Assembly (NCBI GenBank): GCA_945907245.1
Contig: CAMDTB010000009.1
Coordinates: 1-64,000, forward strand
DNA length: 64,000 nt
Direction of reading: 5' to 3'
Source: Rhizobium sp. Q54
GTDB lineage: Bacteria; Pseudomonadota; Alphaproteobacteria; SMXS01
Positions 34,342 to 44,693 of the stretch are shown here, piece after piece. Under the pieces are notes generated by a model. It did not search any database, was not told where the DNA came from, and was given only the letters and a program-made list of their open reading frames with translations. Each line of letters starts with the position of its first letter. Position 1 is the first letter of the stretch. The translations under genes were made by a program, and so were the position numbers.

Positions 34342-34384
34342 TTGTCCACACAATGAATATACTTTCATGTGTGCACAATTTCAA
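34342..34384 (-). promoter_or_regulatory. TA operon promoter with overlapping operator palindrome
   Basis: On the minus strand TTGAAA (34384-34379), a 17-bp spacer and TATATT (34361-34356) form a near-consensus promoter. Overlapping it, TTGTCCACACA (34342-34352) and TGTGTGCACAA (34368-34378) are inverted arms with one mismatch and a 15-bp centre. The placement fits autorepression by the DUF1778 antitoxin. Confidence 0.65.
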
Positions 34385-34420
34385 TACAACGGTGCCGGAA
34401 CGACGCGTAGAGAAGGCGTT

Positions 34421-35065
34421 CTACTCCGCCGCCTGGCTTGCCTGCTCGGCCGCGTGGTCGATGGCGCGCAGCAGCATGTCAGTTTCCTGCGCGCCGACCA
34501 TCACCAGCCGCTGGTCGATGATGAAGCAGGGCACGCCGGTGACGCCCATGCGGCGGGCGACCACTTCCTCGCGGAGCACCAGGTCGCGGTCGGCATCGCT
34601 GGCCAGCAGCTTGGCGACCACGCCCGCGTCCATGCCGGCTTCCTTCGCCACCTTCACCAGCACGGCGGGATCGCCGATGTCGGCGCCGTCCATGAAGTAG
34701 GCCTTGAACAGCCCTTCGATCACCGCGTCCTGCACCCCGGCGGTATGGGCCCAGTGATTTAGCCGATGGGAATCGAGGGTGTTCGGGATGCGCTTCTGCT
34801 TCTCCAGCGCGAACTCCAGGCCTTCTTCCCTGGCGGTGGCCTGGACCACCTTGTAGACGCCCTTGGCCTGGTCGGTGCCGCCGAACTTGGCCTGCATATA
34901 GGCCTTCCGGTCATAGCCCTCGCGCGGCGTGTCCGGGTTGAGCTGGTAGGGCCGCCAGATCACCGCGAAGGCGATGTCCGGGCGCGCGGCAAGTGCCTTC
35001 TCGAGGCGCCGCTTGCCGATGTAGCACCAGGGACAGATTGAATCCGAGATCACGTCGATTTGCAT
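34421..35065 (-). CDS. DsbA family oxidoreductase, FrnE-like
   Basis: A 214-residue thioredoxin-fold protein starting MQIDVISDSICPWCYIGKRR, with the redox motif CPWC (C11-C14). It has the long helical insert and the cis-Pro segment GVTGVPCFIID of FrnE/DsbA-like proteins. It lacks a signal peptide, so it acts in the cytoplasm as a disulfide isomerase-like or polyketide-related oxidoreductase. It is upstream of and co-directional with the TA pair but separated by the TA promoter; accA is divergent. Confidence 0.9.
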   Translation of the reverse strand: MQIDVISDSICPWCYIGKRRLEKALAARPDIAFAVIWRPYQLNPDTPREGYDRKAYMQAKFGGTDQAKGVYKVVQATAREEGLEFALEKQKRIPNTLDSHRLNHWAHTAGVQDAVIEGLFKAYFMDGADIGDPAVLVKVAKEAGMDAGVVAKLLASDADRDLVLREEVVARRMGVTGVPCFIIDQRLVMVGAQETDMLLRAIDHAAEQASQAAE

Positions 35066-35294
35066 GAAATCAGCATACGCCCGGCGGCCGGGCCGTGTGA
35101 GTCAAAATTCGCCACATCGGCGGTGCGCCTGCGCACGACCGTTCCCTTGCTTGGGCTGCCCCGATCCGGGTTAGCATGTGGGGCCAGTTTCAGGTACAAG
35201 ACGTGCTCCGGCGCAAGGTCGCCGCCGATTCAAAACGTCCGGGCGCGCGCCGCGTTCCTTTGAAACGAACAGGGTTCGTAACGATATCCTCATC

Positions 35295-36251
35295 ATGGAA
35301 GCAGTCCTCGAATTCGAAAAGCCCATCGCGGAACTCGAAAGCAAGATCCGCGAATTGAAACGCCTCTCCGACGGGGGCGGCGTCAACGTGGTCGACGAGG
35401 TGGTCCGCCTCGAAGGCAAGCTGCAGCAGCTGCTGCGCCAGACCTACAAGGACCTCAATCCCTGGCAGAAGACCCAGGTGGCCCGGCACCAGCGCCGGCC
35501 GCATTTCGGTGACTATGTCGAGGGGCTGTTCACCGATTACACGCCGCTGGCGGGTGATCGCGGTTTCGGCGACGACCAGGCGATCCTGGGCGGCCTGGCC
35601 CGGTTCCGCGGCGAGGCGGTGCTGGTGATGGGCCACGAAAAGGGCAGGGACACGGAAACCCGCCTCAAGCACAATTTCGGCATGGCCCGGCCCGAGGGCT
35701 ACCGCAAGGCGGTGAGGCTGATGGACCTGGCCGACCGGTTCAGGTTGCCGCTGATCACCCTGGTGGACACGGCGGGCGCCTATCCGGGTGTCGGCGCCGA
35801 GGAGCGCGGCCAGGCCGAGGCCATCGCCCGTTCCACCGAGGCGTGCCTCAACCTGGGCGTGCCGCTGATCGCGTGCATCGTCGGCGAGGGTGGCTCCGGC
35901 GGCGCGGTGGCGCTGGCGGCCGGCAACCGGGTGCTGATGTTCGAGCATGCGATCTATTCGGTGATTTCGCCGGAAGGCTGCGCGTCGATCCTCTGGCGCA
36001 GCCCGGACTTCGCCGAGGAGGCGGCCACGGCGCTTAAGCTGACCGCGCAGGACCTGAAGCGGCTGAAGGTGATCGACGATATCGTCACCGAGCCGTTGGG
36101 TGGGGCGCACCGGGATCCCGCCAAGGCCATCGACCGACTAGGCACCGCCATCGCTGGCGCGCTCGATTCCCTGTCCGGCAAGAGTCCGGAGACGCTGCGC
36201 GACGAACGCCGGCGCAAATTTCTGGCCCTGGGGACCGCCGGTGTCGCGTAA
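35295..36251 (+). CDS. accA: Acetyl-CoA carboxylase carboxyltransferase subunit alpha
   Basis: A 318-residue AccA. The N-terminal helix with [32 protein letters not shown] and the [11 protein letters not shown] oxyanion segment are typical. With AccD it transfers carboxyl from biotin to acetyl-CoA, the committed step of fatty acid synthesis. The ATG at MEAVLEF fits family N-termini; the longer frame upstream is leader sequence. It overlaps the following small exported protein gene by 11 nt. Confidence 0.97.
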   Translation: MEAVLEFEKPIAELESKIRELKRLSDGGGVNVVDEVVRLEGKLQQLLRQTYKDLNPWQKTQVARHQRRPHFGDYVEGLFTDYTPLAGDRGFGDDQAILGGLARFRGEAVLVMGHEKGRDTETRLKHNFGMARPEGYRKAVRLMDLADRFRLPLITLVDTAGAYPGVGAEERGQAEAIARSTEACLNLGVPLIACIVGEGGSGGAVALAAGNRVLMFEHAIYSVISPEGCASILWRSPDFAEEAATALKLTAQDLKRLKVIDDIVTEPLGGAHRDPAKAIDRLGTAIAGALDSLSGKSPETLRDERRRKFLALGTAGVA

Positions 36252-36687
36252 CAACATTCTTCTCGTGCTGTTGCTGCTTGGCGCGCCCGCCGCAGCGAAC
36301 GCGCAGGTGGACATGTCGGCGCCGCCGTCGGACGCGCCTGCCGATCAGCCGGCGCAGCAGCAGCGAGATCCGATCATCACCATGTTCGACAATTTCTCGA
36401 TCTCGGGTGTGGTGGCGGGGCTGTGCAAGCCGCCCGACGAGCCGACCATGGGGCGCTTCATGCGCAACCTGAACGTCGTCCACCATGCCACCATCAGGCA
36501 GATGCGGCAGCAGATGCCGGACAAATCAGCCAAGGAAATTTCGGACCTTTTGCTGAACCGGATGCAGAACCTGAACCAGGTGGCGACCAGCGCTGTCCAG
36601 CAGAAGGGCTGCACCGATCCCGAGATCGTCAAGCTGCTCGACACCTTCACGGTCAATTCATCGCTGGACCTGACCAAGCAGCCATGA
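36241..36687 (+). CDS. Small exported hypothetical protein
   Basis: A 148-residue protein starting with GTG inside the end of accA. A signal peptide ([16 protein letters not shown]) is followed by a Pro/Gln-rich linker and a helical domain containing two cysteines (GLCKPP and KGCTDPE), a possible periplasmic disulfide. I do not recognise the family. It overlaps accA by 11 nt and the VOC gene by 4 nt (ATGA), so it is translated from the accA transcript. Confidence 0.75.
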   Translation: MSRNNILLVLLLLGAPAAANAQVDMSAPPSDAPADQPAQQQRDPIITMFDNFSISGVVAGLCKPPDEPTMGRFMRNLNVVHHATIRQMRQQMPDKSAKEISDLLLNRMQNLNQVATSAVQQKGCTDPEIVKLLDTFTVNSSLDLTKQP

Positions 36688-37106
36688 AGCCGCCCTTCGC
36701 CATCGCCGGGCTGGACCATGTGGTCCTGCGGGTGCGTGGCGTCGATGCCATGGTCAGGTTCTACCGCGACGTGCTGGGATGTCCGGTCGAAAAGGAGCAG
36801 GAGGCATTCGGCCTGGTCCAGATGCGGGCCGGCGGAGCGCTGATCGACCTGGTCGACGCCGATGGCCCGCTGGGGCGCAAGGGCGGCGGTGCGCTGGATG
36901 CGGCCGCGCGCAACTTGGATCATTTCTGCCTGCGGATCGACCCATGGGACGAGGCTGCGATCCTCGCCCATCTGGCGGCGGCCGGTGTGACGGTGGGCGA
37001 GACGGGGACGCGCTACGGTGCCGAGGGCTACGGCCCGTCGATCTACGTCAGCGATCCGGAAGGCAACGTGGTCGAACTGAAGGGGCCTCCCGGTCCGGTG
37101 TCCTAG
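36684..37106 (+). CDS. VOC family protein (glyoxalase/dioxygenase fold)
   Basis: A 140-residue protein with paired beta-alpha-beta modules. [23 protein letters not shown] contains the first metal-ligand His, [11 protein letters not shown] the second, and the end [16 protein letters not shown] the Glu ligand. This is the vicinal-oxygen-chelate fold, used by glyoxalases, dioxygenases and isomerases; the reaction is unknown. Its ATG overlaps the previous stop as ATGA, making it third in the accA unit. Its stop TAG shares CTAG with the stop of secA on the other strand. Confidence 0.85.
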   Translation: MKPPFAIAGLDHVVLRVRGVDAMVRFYRDVLGCPVEKEQEAFGLVQMRAGGALIDLVDADGPLGRKGGGALDAAARNLDHFCLRIDPWDEAAILAHLAAAGVTVGETGTRYGAEGYGPSIYVSDPEGNVVELKGPPGPVS

Positions 37107-39808
37107 GCGTTGGCCAACGCCCCGTGGCAGTGCTTGTATTTCTTGCCCGAGCCGCAGGGACAGGGCGCGTTGCGCGCCACCCGGCCCCAGGTGTCCGGAT
37201 CGCTCTTGTTGGCCGCGCGCACGTTGCGCAGCGCATCGAGCGCCATCTCGTTCTCGCCGGTCAAGGGATCCAGGTGGGTCGCCTGGCCGCGCGGCGGCTC
37301 GCGGTAGTCGTCGGCCGGCGGCTCCTCGAACCTCAACTCCACATGCGACATCAGCAGCGTGGTGTCGGTACGGACGCGACCCATCATGGCCTCGAACATC
37401 TCGAACGCCTCGCTCTTGTACTCGTTGAGCGGGTCGCGCTGGCCGTAGGCGCGCAGGGTCACGGTCTGGCGCAAATGGTCGAGTTGAAGAAGGTGGTCTT
37501 TCCACTGGCTGTCCACGGTCTGCAGCAGCATGTTCTTTTCCAGCCAGTTCATGGCCTTGGGGCCGAACCGCTCGGCGCGTTCGGCCATGAAGGCGTCGAC
37601 CAGCTTCTGCAGCCGCTCGCCGATCTCGACCTCGCTGATCCCGTCTTCCTGCAGCCACTCGGCGATCGGCGGCTCGAAGTTGAAGACGCGGTGGAACTCC
37701 ACCCGCAGGCCTTCCGTGTCCCACTGCTCGGGGAATGAGCGCGGCGGGATATGCTGGTGCAGCACCTGCAGCACCGTGTCCTCGCGCATGTCGGCGATGG
37801 TCTCGGAAACGTCCTCGGCTTCCATCAGCTCGCGGCGCTGCTCGTAGATCGCCTTGCGCTGGTCGTTCATGACGTCGTCGTATTTGAGCAGGTTCTTGCG
37901 GATGTCGAAGTTGCGCGCCTCGACCTTCATCTGCGCCTTCTCGAGCGCCTTGTTGATCCACGGATGGGTGATCGCTTCGCCCTCTTCCAGGCCGAGGCGC
38001 ACCAGCATGCTGTCCATGCGCTCGGACCCGAAGATGCGCATCAGGTCGTCTTCCAGCGACAGGTAGAACTTGGAATGACCGGGGTCGCCCTGGCGGCCCG
38101 AACGGCCGCGCAACTGGTTGTCGATGCGCCGGCTCTCGTGACGCTCGGTGCCGATGACGTAGAGTCCGCCGGATGCCTTCACCCGGGCCCGCTCTTCCAT
38201 CATCTCGGCGGTGATCGAGTCGGTCAGCCGCTTGCGCTCGGCTTCGTCCTCGATACCCTCGAGCTCGGCGGCGATGCGCATCTCGATGTTGCCGCCCAGC
38301 TGGATATCGGTGCCGCGGCCGGCCATGTTGGTGGCGATGGTGACGCCGTTCGCGCGGCCTGCCTGGGCGATGATGTAGGCTTCCTGCTCGTGATACCGGG
38401 CATTCAGCACGTTGTGGGTGATCTTGCGCTTCTTCAGCAGCTCGGACAGCAGCTCGGACTTCTCGATGCTGACGGTGCCCACGAGCACCGGCTGCCCGCG
38501 CTTGGTGCATTCCTCGATCTGGGTGATGATCGCGTCGTGCTTCTCGCGCGCCGTCCGGTAGACCTCGTCATTCTCGTCGATGCGCTGCACCGGCACGTTG
38601 GTGGGGATCTCCACCACGTTCAACCGGTAGATGTCGGCGAACTCCGCCGCTTCGGTCGATGCCGTGCCGGTCATGCCGGAGAGCTTGGGATAGAGCCGGA
38701 AGTAGTTCTGGAAGGTGATCGAGGCCAGCGTCTGGTTCTCGTTCTGGATCCGGACCTTTTCCTTGGCCTCCAGCGCCTGGTGCAGGCCCTCGGAAAACCG
38801 GCGGCCTTCCATCATGCGGCCGGTGAACTCGTCGATGATGATGACCTTGTCGTCCTTGACGATGTAGTCCACGTCGCGGGTGAACATCTTGTGGGCGCGC
38901 AGCGCCTGGTTCACATGGTGCACGATCGACACGTTCTCGATGTCGTACAGGCTGCCGCCCTCGATCAGGCCGGCCTGCTTCAGGATCTGCTCCATGTGCT
39001 CGGTGCCGCCCTCGGTGAGCACCACCGTCTTGGCCTTCTCGTCCTTCTCGATGTCTGCTTCGGTGAGCTGGTCGATGTACTTGTTGATCGTCCGGTACAG
39101 CTCGGAATTGTCCTCCGTGGGACCCGAGATGATCAGCGGCGTGCGCGCCTCATCCACCAGGATGCTGTCCACCTCGTCGACGATGGCGAAGTTGAACGCC
39201 CGCTGCACCATGGCGTCGAGCGAGAACTTCATATTGTCGCGCAGGTAGTCGAAGCCGAATTCGTTGTTGGTGCCATAGGTGATGTCGCAGGAGTAGGCGT
39301 AGCGGCGTTCGTCGTCGTCCAGGCCGTGCACGATGCAGCCGACGTCGAGGCCCAGGAACTTGAAGATCTGACCCATCCATTTCGAATCGCGGCTGGCCAG
39401 GTAGTCGTTCACGGTCACCACGTGCACGCCCTTGCCGCCGACGGCGTTCAGGTAGGTCGCCAGCGTCGAGACGAGCGTCTTGCCCTCGCCGGTGCGCATC
39501 TCGGCGATGCCGCCTTCGTGGAGCACCATGCCGCCGATGAGCTGGACGTCGAAATGGCGCTGGCCCAATACCCGCCACGCGGCTTCACGCACCACGGCGA
39601 ACGCCTCGACCAGCAGGCTGTCGAGGGTTGCGCCGTCGTCGATGCGCTTGCGGAACTCGGCGGTCTTGGCCCGGAGCTGCTCGTCGGTCAGCGCCTTGAT
39701 CTGGGGCTCGAGGGCGTTGATCGCCTGCACGCGTGGCGCATACCCCTTGACGATGCGATCATTGGCCGAGCCAAAGAGCCGCTTGGCGAAGTTGCCTATT
39801 CCGAGCAT
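37103..39808 (-). CDS. secA: Preprotein translocase ATPase SecA
   Basis: A 901-residue Sec[15 protein letters not shown] is the standard start. The Walker A motif MRTGEGKT ends near residue 111, DEVDSIL gives the DEAD-type box, and [10 protein letters not shown] lies in the second nucleotide-binding fold. The C-terminus ends with the SEC-C zinc motif [14 protein letters not shown] for SecB binding. It drives export of unfolded preproteins through SecYEG. The frame is open 14 codons upstream, but those residues do not fit the family. A strong promoter lies about 50 bp upstream. Confidence 0.98.
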   Translation of the reverse strand: MLGIGNFAKRLFGSANDRIVKGYAPRVQAINALEPQIKALTDEQLRAKTAEFRKRIDDGATLDSLLVEAFAVVREAAWRVLGQRHFDVQLIGGMVLHEGGIAEMRTGEGKTLVSTLATYLNAVGGKGVHVVTVNDYLASRDSKWMGQIFKFLGLDVGCIVHGLDDDERRYAYSCDITYGTNNEFGFDYLRDNMKFSLDAMVQRAFNFAIVDEVDSILVDEARTPLIISGPTEDNSELYRTINKYIDQLTEADIEKDEKAKTVVLTEGGTEHMEQILKQAGLIEGGSLYDIENVSIVHHVNQALRAHKMFTRDVDYIVKDDKVIIIDEFTGRMMEGRRFSEGLHQALEAKEKVRIQNENQTLASITFQNYFRLYPKLSGMTGTASTEAAEFADIYRLNVVEIPTNVPVQRIDENDEVYRTAREKHDAIITQIEECTKRGQPVLVGTVSIEKSELLSELLKKRKITHNVLNARYHEQEAYIIAQAGRANGVTIATNMAGRGTDIQLGGNIEMRIAAELEGIEDEAERKRLTDSITAEMMEERARVKASGGLYVIGTERHESRRIDNQLRGRSGRQGDPGHSKFYLSLEDDLMRIFGSERMDSMLVRLGLEEGEAITHPWINKALEKAQMKVEARNFDIRKNLLKYDDVMNDQRKAIYEQRRELMEAEDVSETIADMREDTVLQVLHQHIPPRSFPEQWDTEGLRVEFHRVFNFEPPIAEWLQEDGISEVEIGERLQKLVDAFMAERAERFGPKAMNWLEKNMLLQTVDSQWKDHLLQLDHLRQTVTLRAYGQRDPLNEYKSEAFEMFEAMMGRVRTDTTLLMSHVELRFEEPPADDYREPPRGQATHLDPLTGENEMALDALRNVRAANKSDPDTWGRVARNAPCPCGSGKKYKHCHGALANA

Positions 39809-39858
39809 GCAAAACCCTGCTTTCTCGCCCAATGAAGGGGCGACCCACACATCGGGGA

Positions 39859-39900
39859 CACATAAGACCGGTATAGGGTGATGTCAATGAACCCTATGCC
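39859..39900 (-). promoter_or_regulatory. secA promoter overlapped by an inverted repeat
   Basis: On the minus strand TTGACA (39887-39882), 17 bp, then TATGTG (39864-39859): a consensus -35 and fair -10 placed about 50 bp before secA. An inverted repeat GGTATAGGGT (39870-39879) and ACCCTATGCC (39891-39900), one mismatch, brackets the -35 box. It could be an operator for secA or for the divergent membrane protein gene. Confidence 0.6.
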
Positions 39901-39978
39901 GGCCGCTTATCTGGATTTGAAGGTAACGACGGATGCATGCAAAATGTTCGCGTCCATCAAGGGGCAAGGGAGCCATAC

Positions 39979-40344
39979 ATGAGCGACAATCTGAACGCGC
40001 CTCAAGCCACCAGTTCGACGGATATGACGCTGATCGCCTACATCTGCTACGCGGCCGCCGTCGTGGTCGGCGTGTCGGGGATTGTCGGCGTCGTGATCGC
40101 CTACATCCAGCGACCCCAGGACGCGGGTACCTGGAAAGAAAGCCATGACACGTGGCTCATCCGGACCTTCTGGCTCTGGCTGGCGGGGGCCGCGATCGGC
40201 TGGATTCTGGTGCCGGCCTTCGGCCTCGGCATTCTCGTGCTCATCGCTGTCTACATCTGGTACATCGTCCGGCTGGTGAAAGGCTGGATGGCCTATGATA
40301 AGAAGCAGCCCATCGCCAAGCCCGACGACCTGCTTTTCGGCTGA
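39979..40344 (+). CDS. DUF4870-like membrane protein
   Basis: A 121-residue protein with three hydrophobic helices: LIAYICYAAAVVVGVSGIVGV, FWLWLAGAAIGWILVPAFGLG and ILVLIAVYIWYIVRLVKGW. It has a short polar N-terminus and a Lys/Asp tail. The layout matches small DUF4870-type inner-membrane proteins of unknown function. AAGGGAG before the ATG at MSDNLNAP supports this start over an upstream ATG. It precedes argJ by 50 bp and is divergent from secA. Confidence 0.75.
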   Translation: MSDNLNAPQATSSTDMTLIAYICYAAAVVVGVSGIVGVVIAYIQRPQDAGTWKESHDTWLIRTFWLWLAGAAIGWILVPAFGLGILVLIAVYIWYIVRLVKGWMAYDKKQPIAKPDDLLFG

Positions 40345-40394
40345 GAGCGGCCGCCGGACCGCGAAACGACAAACACGATACTGGAGTTGCACGA

Positions 40395-41626
<1,232 letters not shown>

Positions 41627-41630
<4 letters not shown>

Positions 41631-42163
41631 TTGCCATACGCCGCCACATCGAGACCGATCGTCTCCTGCTGAGGCCCTACAAGCGCGCCGACCTGCCGTT
41701 TATCCCGGCGCTGATCGGCGACTGGGAGGTGGCGCGCTGGCTGTCGCGCGCGCCCTTTCCGTACACCGACAAGGATGCGCGCGACTGGCTCGGCATCTCG
41801 CGGCGCATCCGCTGGTGGCGGCGCGGGCTGCCCTATGTGGTGATCCGGCGCGCCGACGGCGCGGTGATGGGCGGCGTCGGCGTAAGCTTCGACGACAACG
41901 AGGTGGGCTATTGGCTGGGCCAACCGTTCTGGGGAAATGGCTATGCTATGGAAGCAGTTACGGGGATATCCGAATGTGCTTTCTCGCGTTACGGGCTCGC
42001 CCATCTCTGGGCCGGCGTGATGCAGGGGAACGACCGCTCGTGCCGGGTGCTGGAGAAGGCCGGCTTCGAATGGAAGGGCATGCGCCGCTACCGGCTGCGT
42101 GACGGCGAGGGCGACGTGCATCATTACCGGCTGGAACGCGACTCCTGGAGCTTCGCCCCATGA
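41627..42163 (+). CDS. GNAT family N-acetyltransferase (RimJ/RimL-like)
   Basis: A 178-residue acetyltransferase: IETDRLLLRPYKRADLPFI at the N-terminus, the acetyl-CoA segment GQPFWGNGYAMEAV, and FSRYGLAHLWAGVMQGNDRS near the end. This is the RimJ/RimL-type pattern that acetylates protein N-termini or small molecules; the target is unknown. No ATG or GTG fits. A TTG at 41627 overlapping the argJ stop (TTGA) is the best start and implies translational coupling. It overlaps mutT by 4 nt. Confidence 0.87.
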
Positions 42164-42570
42164 GCGAGCCGAAACCGATCGTTCTGGTCGCCGCGGTGGC
42201 GCTGGTGGATGTCGATGGCCGCGTGCTGATCGCCCAGCGTCCGGAAGGCAAGTCCATGGCCGGGCTGTGGGAGTTTCCCGGCGGCAAGGTGGAGCCGGGC
42301 GAGACTCCCGAGGCGGCGCTGATCCGCGAGCTGGAGGAGGAGCTGGGCATCCAGACCTGGGCGAGCTGCCTGGCGCCGTTCACTTTCGCCTCGCACACCT
42401 ATGAGACGTTCCACCTGCTGATGCCGCTGTTCGTCTGCCGCAAGTGGGATGGGACCGCCATGCCGCGCGAGCATACCGCGCTGAAATGGGTGCGCGTCGC
42501 CCGGCTGTCCGACTATCCCATGCCGCCCGCCGACGTGCCGCTGGTGGCCATGCTGCGGGACCTGTTGTGA
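42160..42570 (+). CDS. mutT: NUDIX hydrolase, MutT (8-oxo-dGTP diphosphatase) type
   Basis: A 136-residue Nudix protein whose box fits exactly: GGKVEPGETPEAAL, then REL, EE and LG (about residues 41-63). The RPEGKSMAGLWEFPGGK and final ALKWV segments match MutT proteins that sanitise oxidised dGTP and so prevent A:T to C:G mutations. It overlaps the upstream GNAT gene (ATGA) and the downstream DUF2459 gene (GTGA). The argJ-GNAT-mutT order is frequent in alphaproteobacteria. Confidence 0.92.
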   Translation: MSEPKPIVLVAAVALVDVDGRVLIAQRPEGKSMAGLWEFPGGKVEPGETPEAALIRELEEELGIQTWASCLAPFTFASHTYETFHLLMPLFVCRKWDGTAMPREHTALKWVRVARLSDYPMPPADVPLVAMLRDLL

Positions 42571-43199
42571 GGCTGTGGCGCTGGCTGGTCCGCCTGCTGG
42601 GCGGCATCGCCGGCGCCGTGGCGCTCTACTGGCTGGTCGCCGCCGTCGCGATGGTCGTCCCGGTCAACAGGAATTTCACGCAAACACCTGACGGGATAGA
42701 GATTTTCCTGTCCTCGAACGGCGTCCACGTCGACCTTGCCGTACCGGTCGCCAATCCCATAAAGGACTGGAGGGCGGAAGGGTTGGTGACGTTGCCTGAC
42801 ACGGCCTATCTCGGTTTCGGCTGGGGCGAGCGAGACTTTTACCTGAAGACCCCGACCTGGGCCGACTTCCGCGTCACCACCGGCGCGCATTCGCTGCTGT
42901 GGCGGCCGACGCTGATGCATGTCAGCGAACTGCCGACGCCGCGGCAGGATGCGATCCGGCTCGTCATATCGGACGCGCAGTATGCGCGGCTCGTGCGCGC
43001 CGTCAGGGCGGGGTTCGCACCCGGCCCGGTGCGGATATTGCCCGGAAAGGGCTACGGCCCCAGAGACAATTTCTATAAAGGGGCAGGGGTTTACAGCATG
43101 TTCATGACGTGCAACCAGTGGACCAACCGCGCGCTTGCCGAAGCCGGCATACGCGCGGTCGTCTGGTCCCCACTGCCGTCAGGCGTGATGCGTCGCTAG
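42567..43199 (+). CDS. DUF2459 / TIGR02117 family protein
   Basis: A 210-residue protein with one N-terminal membrane helix (about 9-32) and an exported domain. The domain contains IEIFLSSNGVHVDLAVP, GFGWGERDFYLKTPTW and YSMFMTCNQWTNRALAEAGI. These are signatures of the TIGR02117 family. The His and Cys residues in NGVHVD and MTCNQW suggest a papain-like or NlpC-like fold, which is an inference. Function unknown. The GTG start overlaps the mutT stop (GTGA) and the stop TAG shares CTAG with the convergent gene. Confidence 0.83.
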   Translation: MRLWRWLVRLLGGIAGAVALYWLVAAVAMVVPVNRNFTQTPDGIEIFLSSNGVHVDLAVPVANPIKDWRAEGLVTLPDTAYLGFGWGERDFYLKTPTWADFRVTTGAHSLLWRPTLMHVSELPTPRQDAIRLVISDAQYARLVRAVRAGFAPGPVRILPGKGYGPRDNFYKGAGVYSMFMTCNQWTNRALAEAGIRAVVWSPLPSGVMRR

Positions 43200-43669
43200 C
43201 TGGTCAGTGTCGGTTTGCCGATATCGAGAGGCTCCAGGTGCTTGGCGAGGTCGGCTTCGGGAATGTTGGTGAGATCCTTGCTCAACTCCGCGCGCAAGCG
43301 GGCGGCGATGTGGCCATTGGACAGCTTGCGGATTTCGCCCAGCGTCCGCGGCGCGGCCACGAGGAACAGGTCGTCGAACTTGCCGTCCAGGGCGGCCGCG
43401 TCGAGATATTCGACCAGGTCCTTGACGAACTTGTGTTTTTCAACGTCCTGTGGATCGCTGTGCGGCTCCATGCTGGAACGCCGGGGCCCGGCGCTGGAGA
43501 AGCTTCGGCCAGGCCTGTCGGTGACGAGATCCTGCGTCAGCCGGCGGGCCGCCTCGGAATCAAGCTCATTGACCAGCTTCAGTTTCAGTCCGGAACCCGA
43601 GGTCGAATAAATCCGCGCCTTGGCGCTGTCCGCGATCGCGATCCAGGACTTGATCTTCTTTCCATGCAT
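43196..43669 (-). CDS. Host attachment family protein (PF10116-like, baeRF fold)
   Basis: A 157-residue protein with SWIAIADSAKARIYSTSGSG at the N-terminus, a variable middle, and FVKDLVEYLDAAALDGKFDDLFLVAAPRTLGEIR in the C-terminal half. These are hallmarks of the host-attachment family, named from an Agrobacterium plant-binding gene. The fold is related to domain 1 of archaeal release factor eRF1, so a link to translation rescue is possible and attachment may be indirect. Its stop shares CTAG with the convergent DUF2459 gene. Confidence 0.86.
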   Translation of the reverse strand: MHGKKIKSWIAIADSAKARIYSTSGSGLKLKLVNELDSEAARRLTQDLVTDRPGRSFSSAGPRRSSMEPHSDPQDVEKHKFVKDLVEYLDAAALDGKFDDLFLVAAPRTLGEIRKLSNGHIAARLRAELSKDLTNIPEADLAKHLEPLDIGKPTLTS

Positions 43670-43716
43670 GTCGCACCTAACCCTTTGTCGTTGTTACTGA
43701 ACGTACATCGGTACCG

Positions 43717-44640
43717 TTAGGGGTGTTTCCAAGGCCGGGGTGAGGTTTTTTCCCCGGTCGACTGTTCTTTGGCGCCCAGGACCTGGGCGAGACGCATAGT
43801 AGCACTACCCGGTGCCAGTGGCTTCTGCTGACTTTCGTGCGGCGCCCAGCCGGTCAGGTACACGATGTCGAAAGTGGCCGGGATGCGGCCGTCCTTGCGA
43901 GCGTAAAGGTCGTGATAGGCTTCCATGGCCGCGAATAGTGTGCGCCGCCTGAGCGGCGCCTTGTGCCGCTCGATCACCGCATTGGCCTCGCCCATCCCCC
44001 GCACATCGCGCATCAGGCTGAAGGCGTCGGCGTAATCCACGGTGATCCTTTCCACATCGGCCACTGGCAGGGCGAAGCCCGCCCGCTGTAGCAGCCCGCC
44101 GGCGTCGCGGATGTCGGCAAAGGGTGAAACCCGCGGCGCGACGCCTGGTTCCAGGGCCAGTTCGGCCTGCATCATCGCCTGGCGCAGCTCGGTCAGGGTG
44201 TCGCCGCCGAGCATGGCGGCCATGAACAGGCCATCGGGCTTGAGCGCGCGGTTGAGCTGGATCAGCGCGCCCGGCAGGTCGTTCACCCAGTGCAGCGACA
44301 GCGCCGACACCGCCAGGTTGAACGACTCCTCGGCGAACGGCAGCAGCTCCTCGTCGGCCGCGACCCGCAATCCGGACGCCTGCGCGGTCATCCGCGGCGA
44401 CAGATCGACCGATACCAGCGTTTCCACGTCCGGGCGTGCGGCCAGCAGGCGGCCCAGCGCGCCGGTGTGACAACCCAGGTCCAGCGCCACGGAGAACGCG
44501 TGGGTGATGTCCAGCAGCCGGTCGGCGATGCGGTCCGCGACCTCGGCCTTGAGGAAGTCGAACCCGGCGAATCCGGCCGCCTTCTGGTCACGGCGCTGCC
44601 GCACGAGACGGCGGTCGAAAATCTCGATGGCGGTGCTCAT
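43717..44640 (-). CDS. Class I SAM-dependent methyltransferase (NDUFAF5/BioC-like)
   Basis: A 307-residue protein. Motif I is VALDLGCHTGALGRLLA near residue 50, followed by VDLSPRM, LPFAEESFNLAVSALSLHWVND and LNRALKPDGLFMAAMLGGDTL. The C-terminal part PLAPGSATMRLAQVLGA is shared with NDUFAF5-type proteins, which hydroxylate or methylate during complex I assembly in mitochondria. A role in respiratory complex assembly is inferred from that similarity. It is divergent from comF across 53 bp, a frequent alphaproteobacterial pairing. Confidence 0.88.
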   Translation of the reverse strand: MSTAIEIFDRRLVRQRRDQKAAGFAGFDFLKAEVADRIADRLLDITHAFSVALDLGCHTGALGRLLAARPDVETLVSVDLSPRMTAQASGLRVAADEELLPFAEESFNLAVSALSLHWVNDLPGALIQLNRALKPDGLFMAAMLGGDTLTELRQAMMQAELALEPGVAPRVSPFADIRDAGGLLQRAGFALPVADVERITVDYADAFSLMRDVRGMGEANAVIERHKAPLRRRTLFAAMEAYHDLYARKDGRIPATFDIVYLTGWAPHESQQKPLAPGSATMRLAQVLGAKEQSTGEKTSPRPWKHP

Positions 44641-44693
44641 GAACGGTATATGGCACGCCTGGCGTCACCCGGAAAGTCTGATAGCATGGCTGC

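Noticed and set aside
37751-39835. A 694-codon open frame antisense to secA
   Set aside because: Same high-GC shadow effect; composition is unlike a real protein and secA is complete on the other strand.
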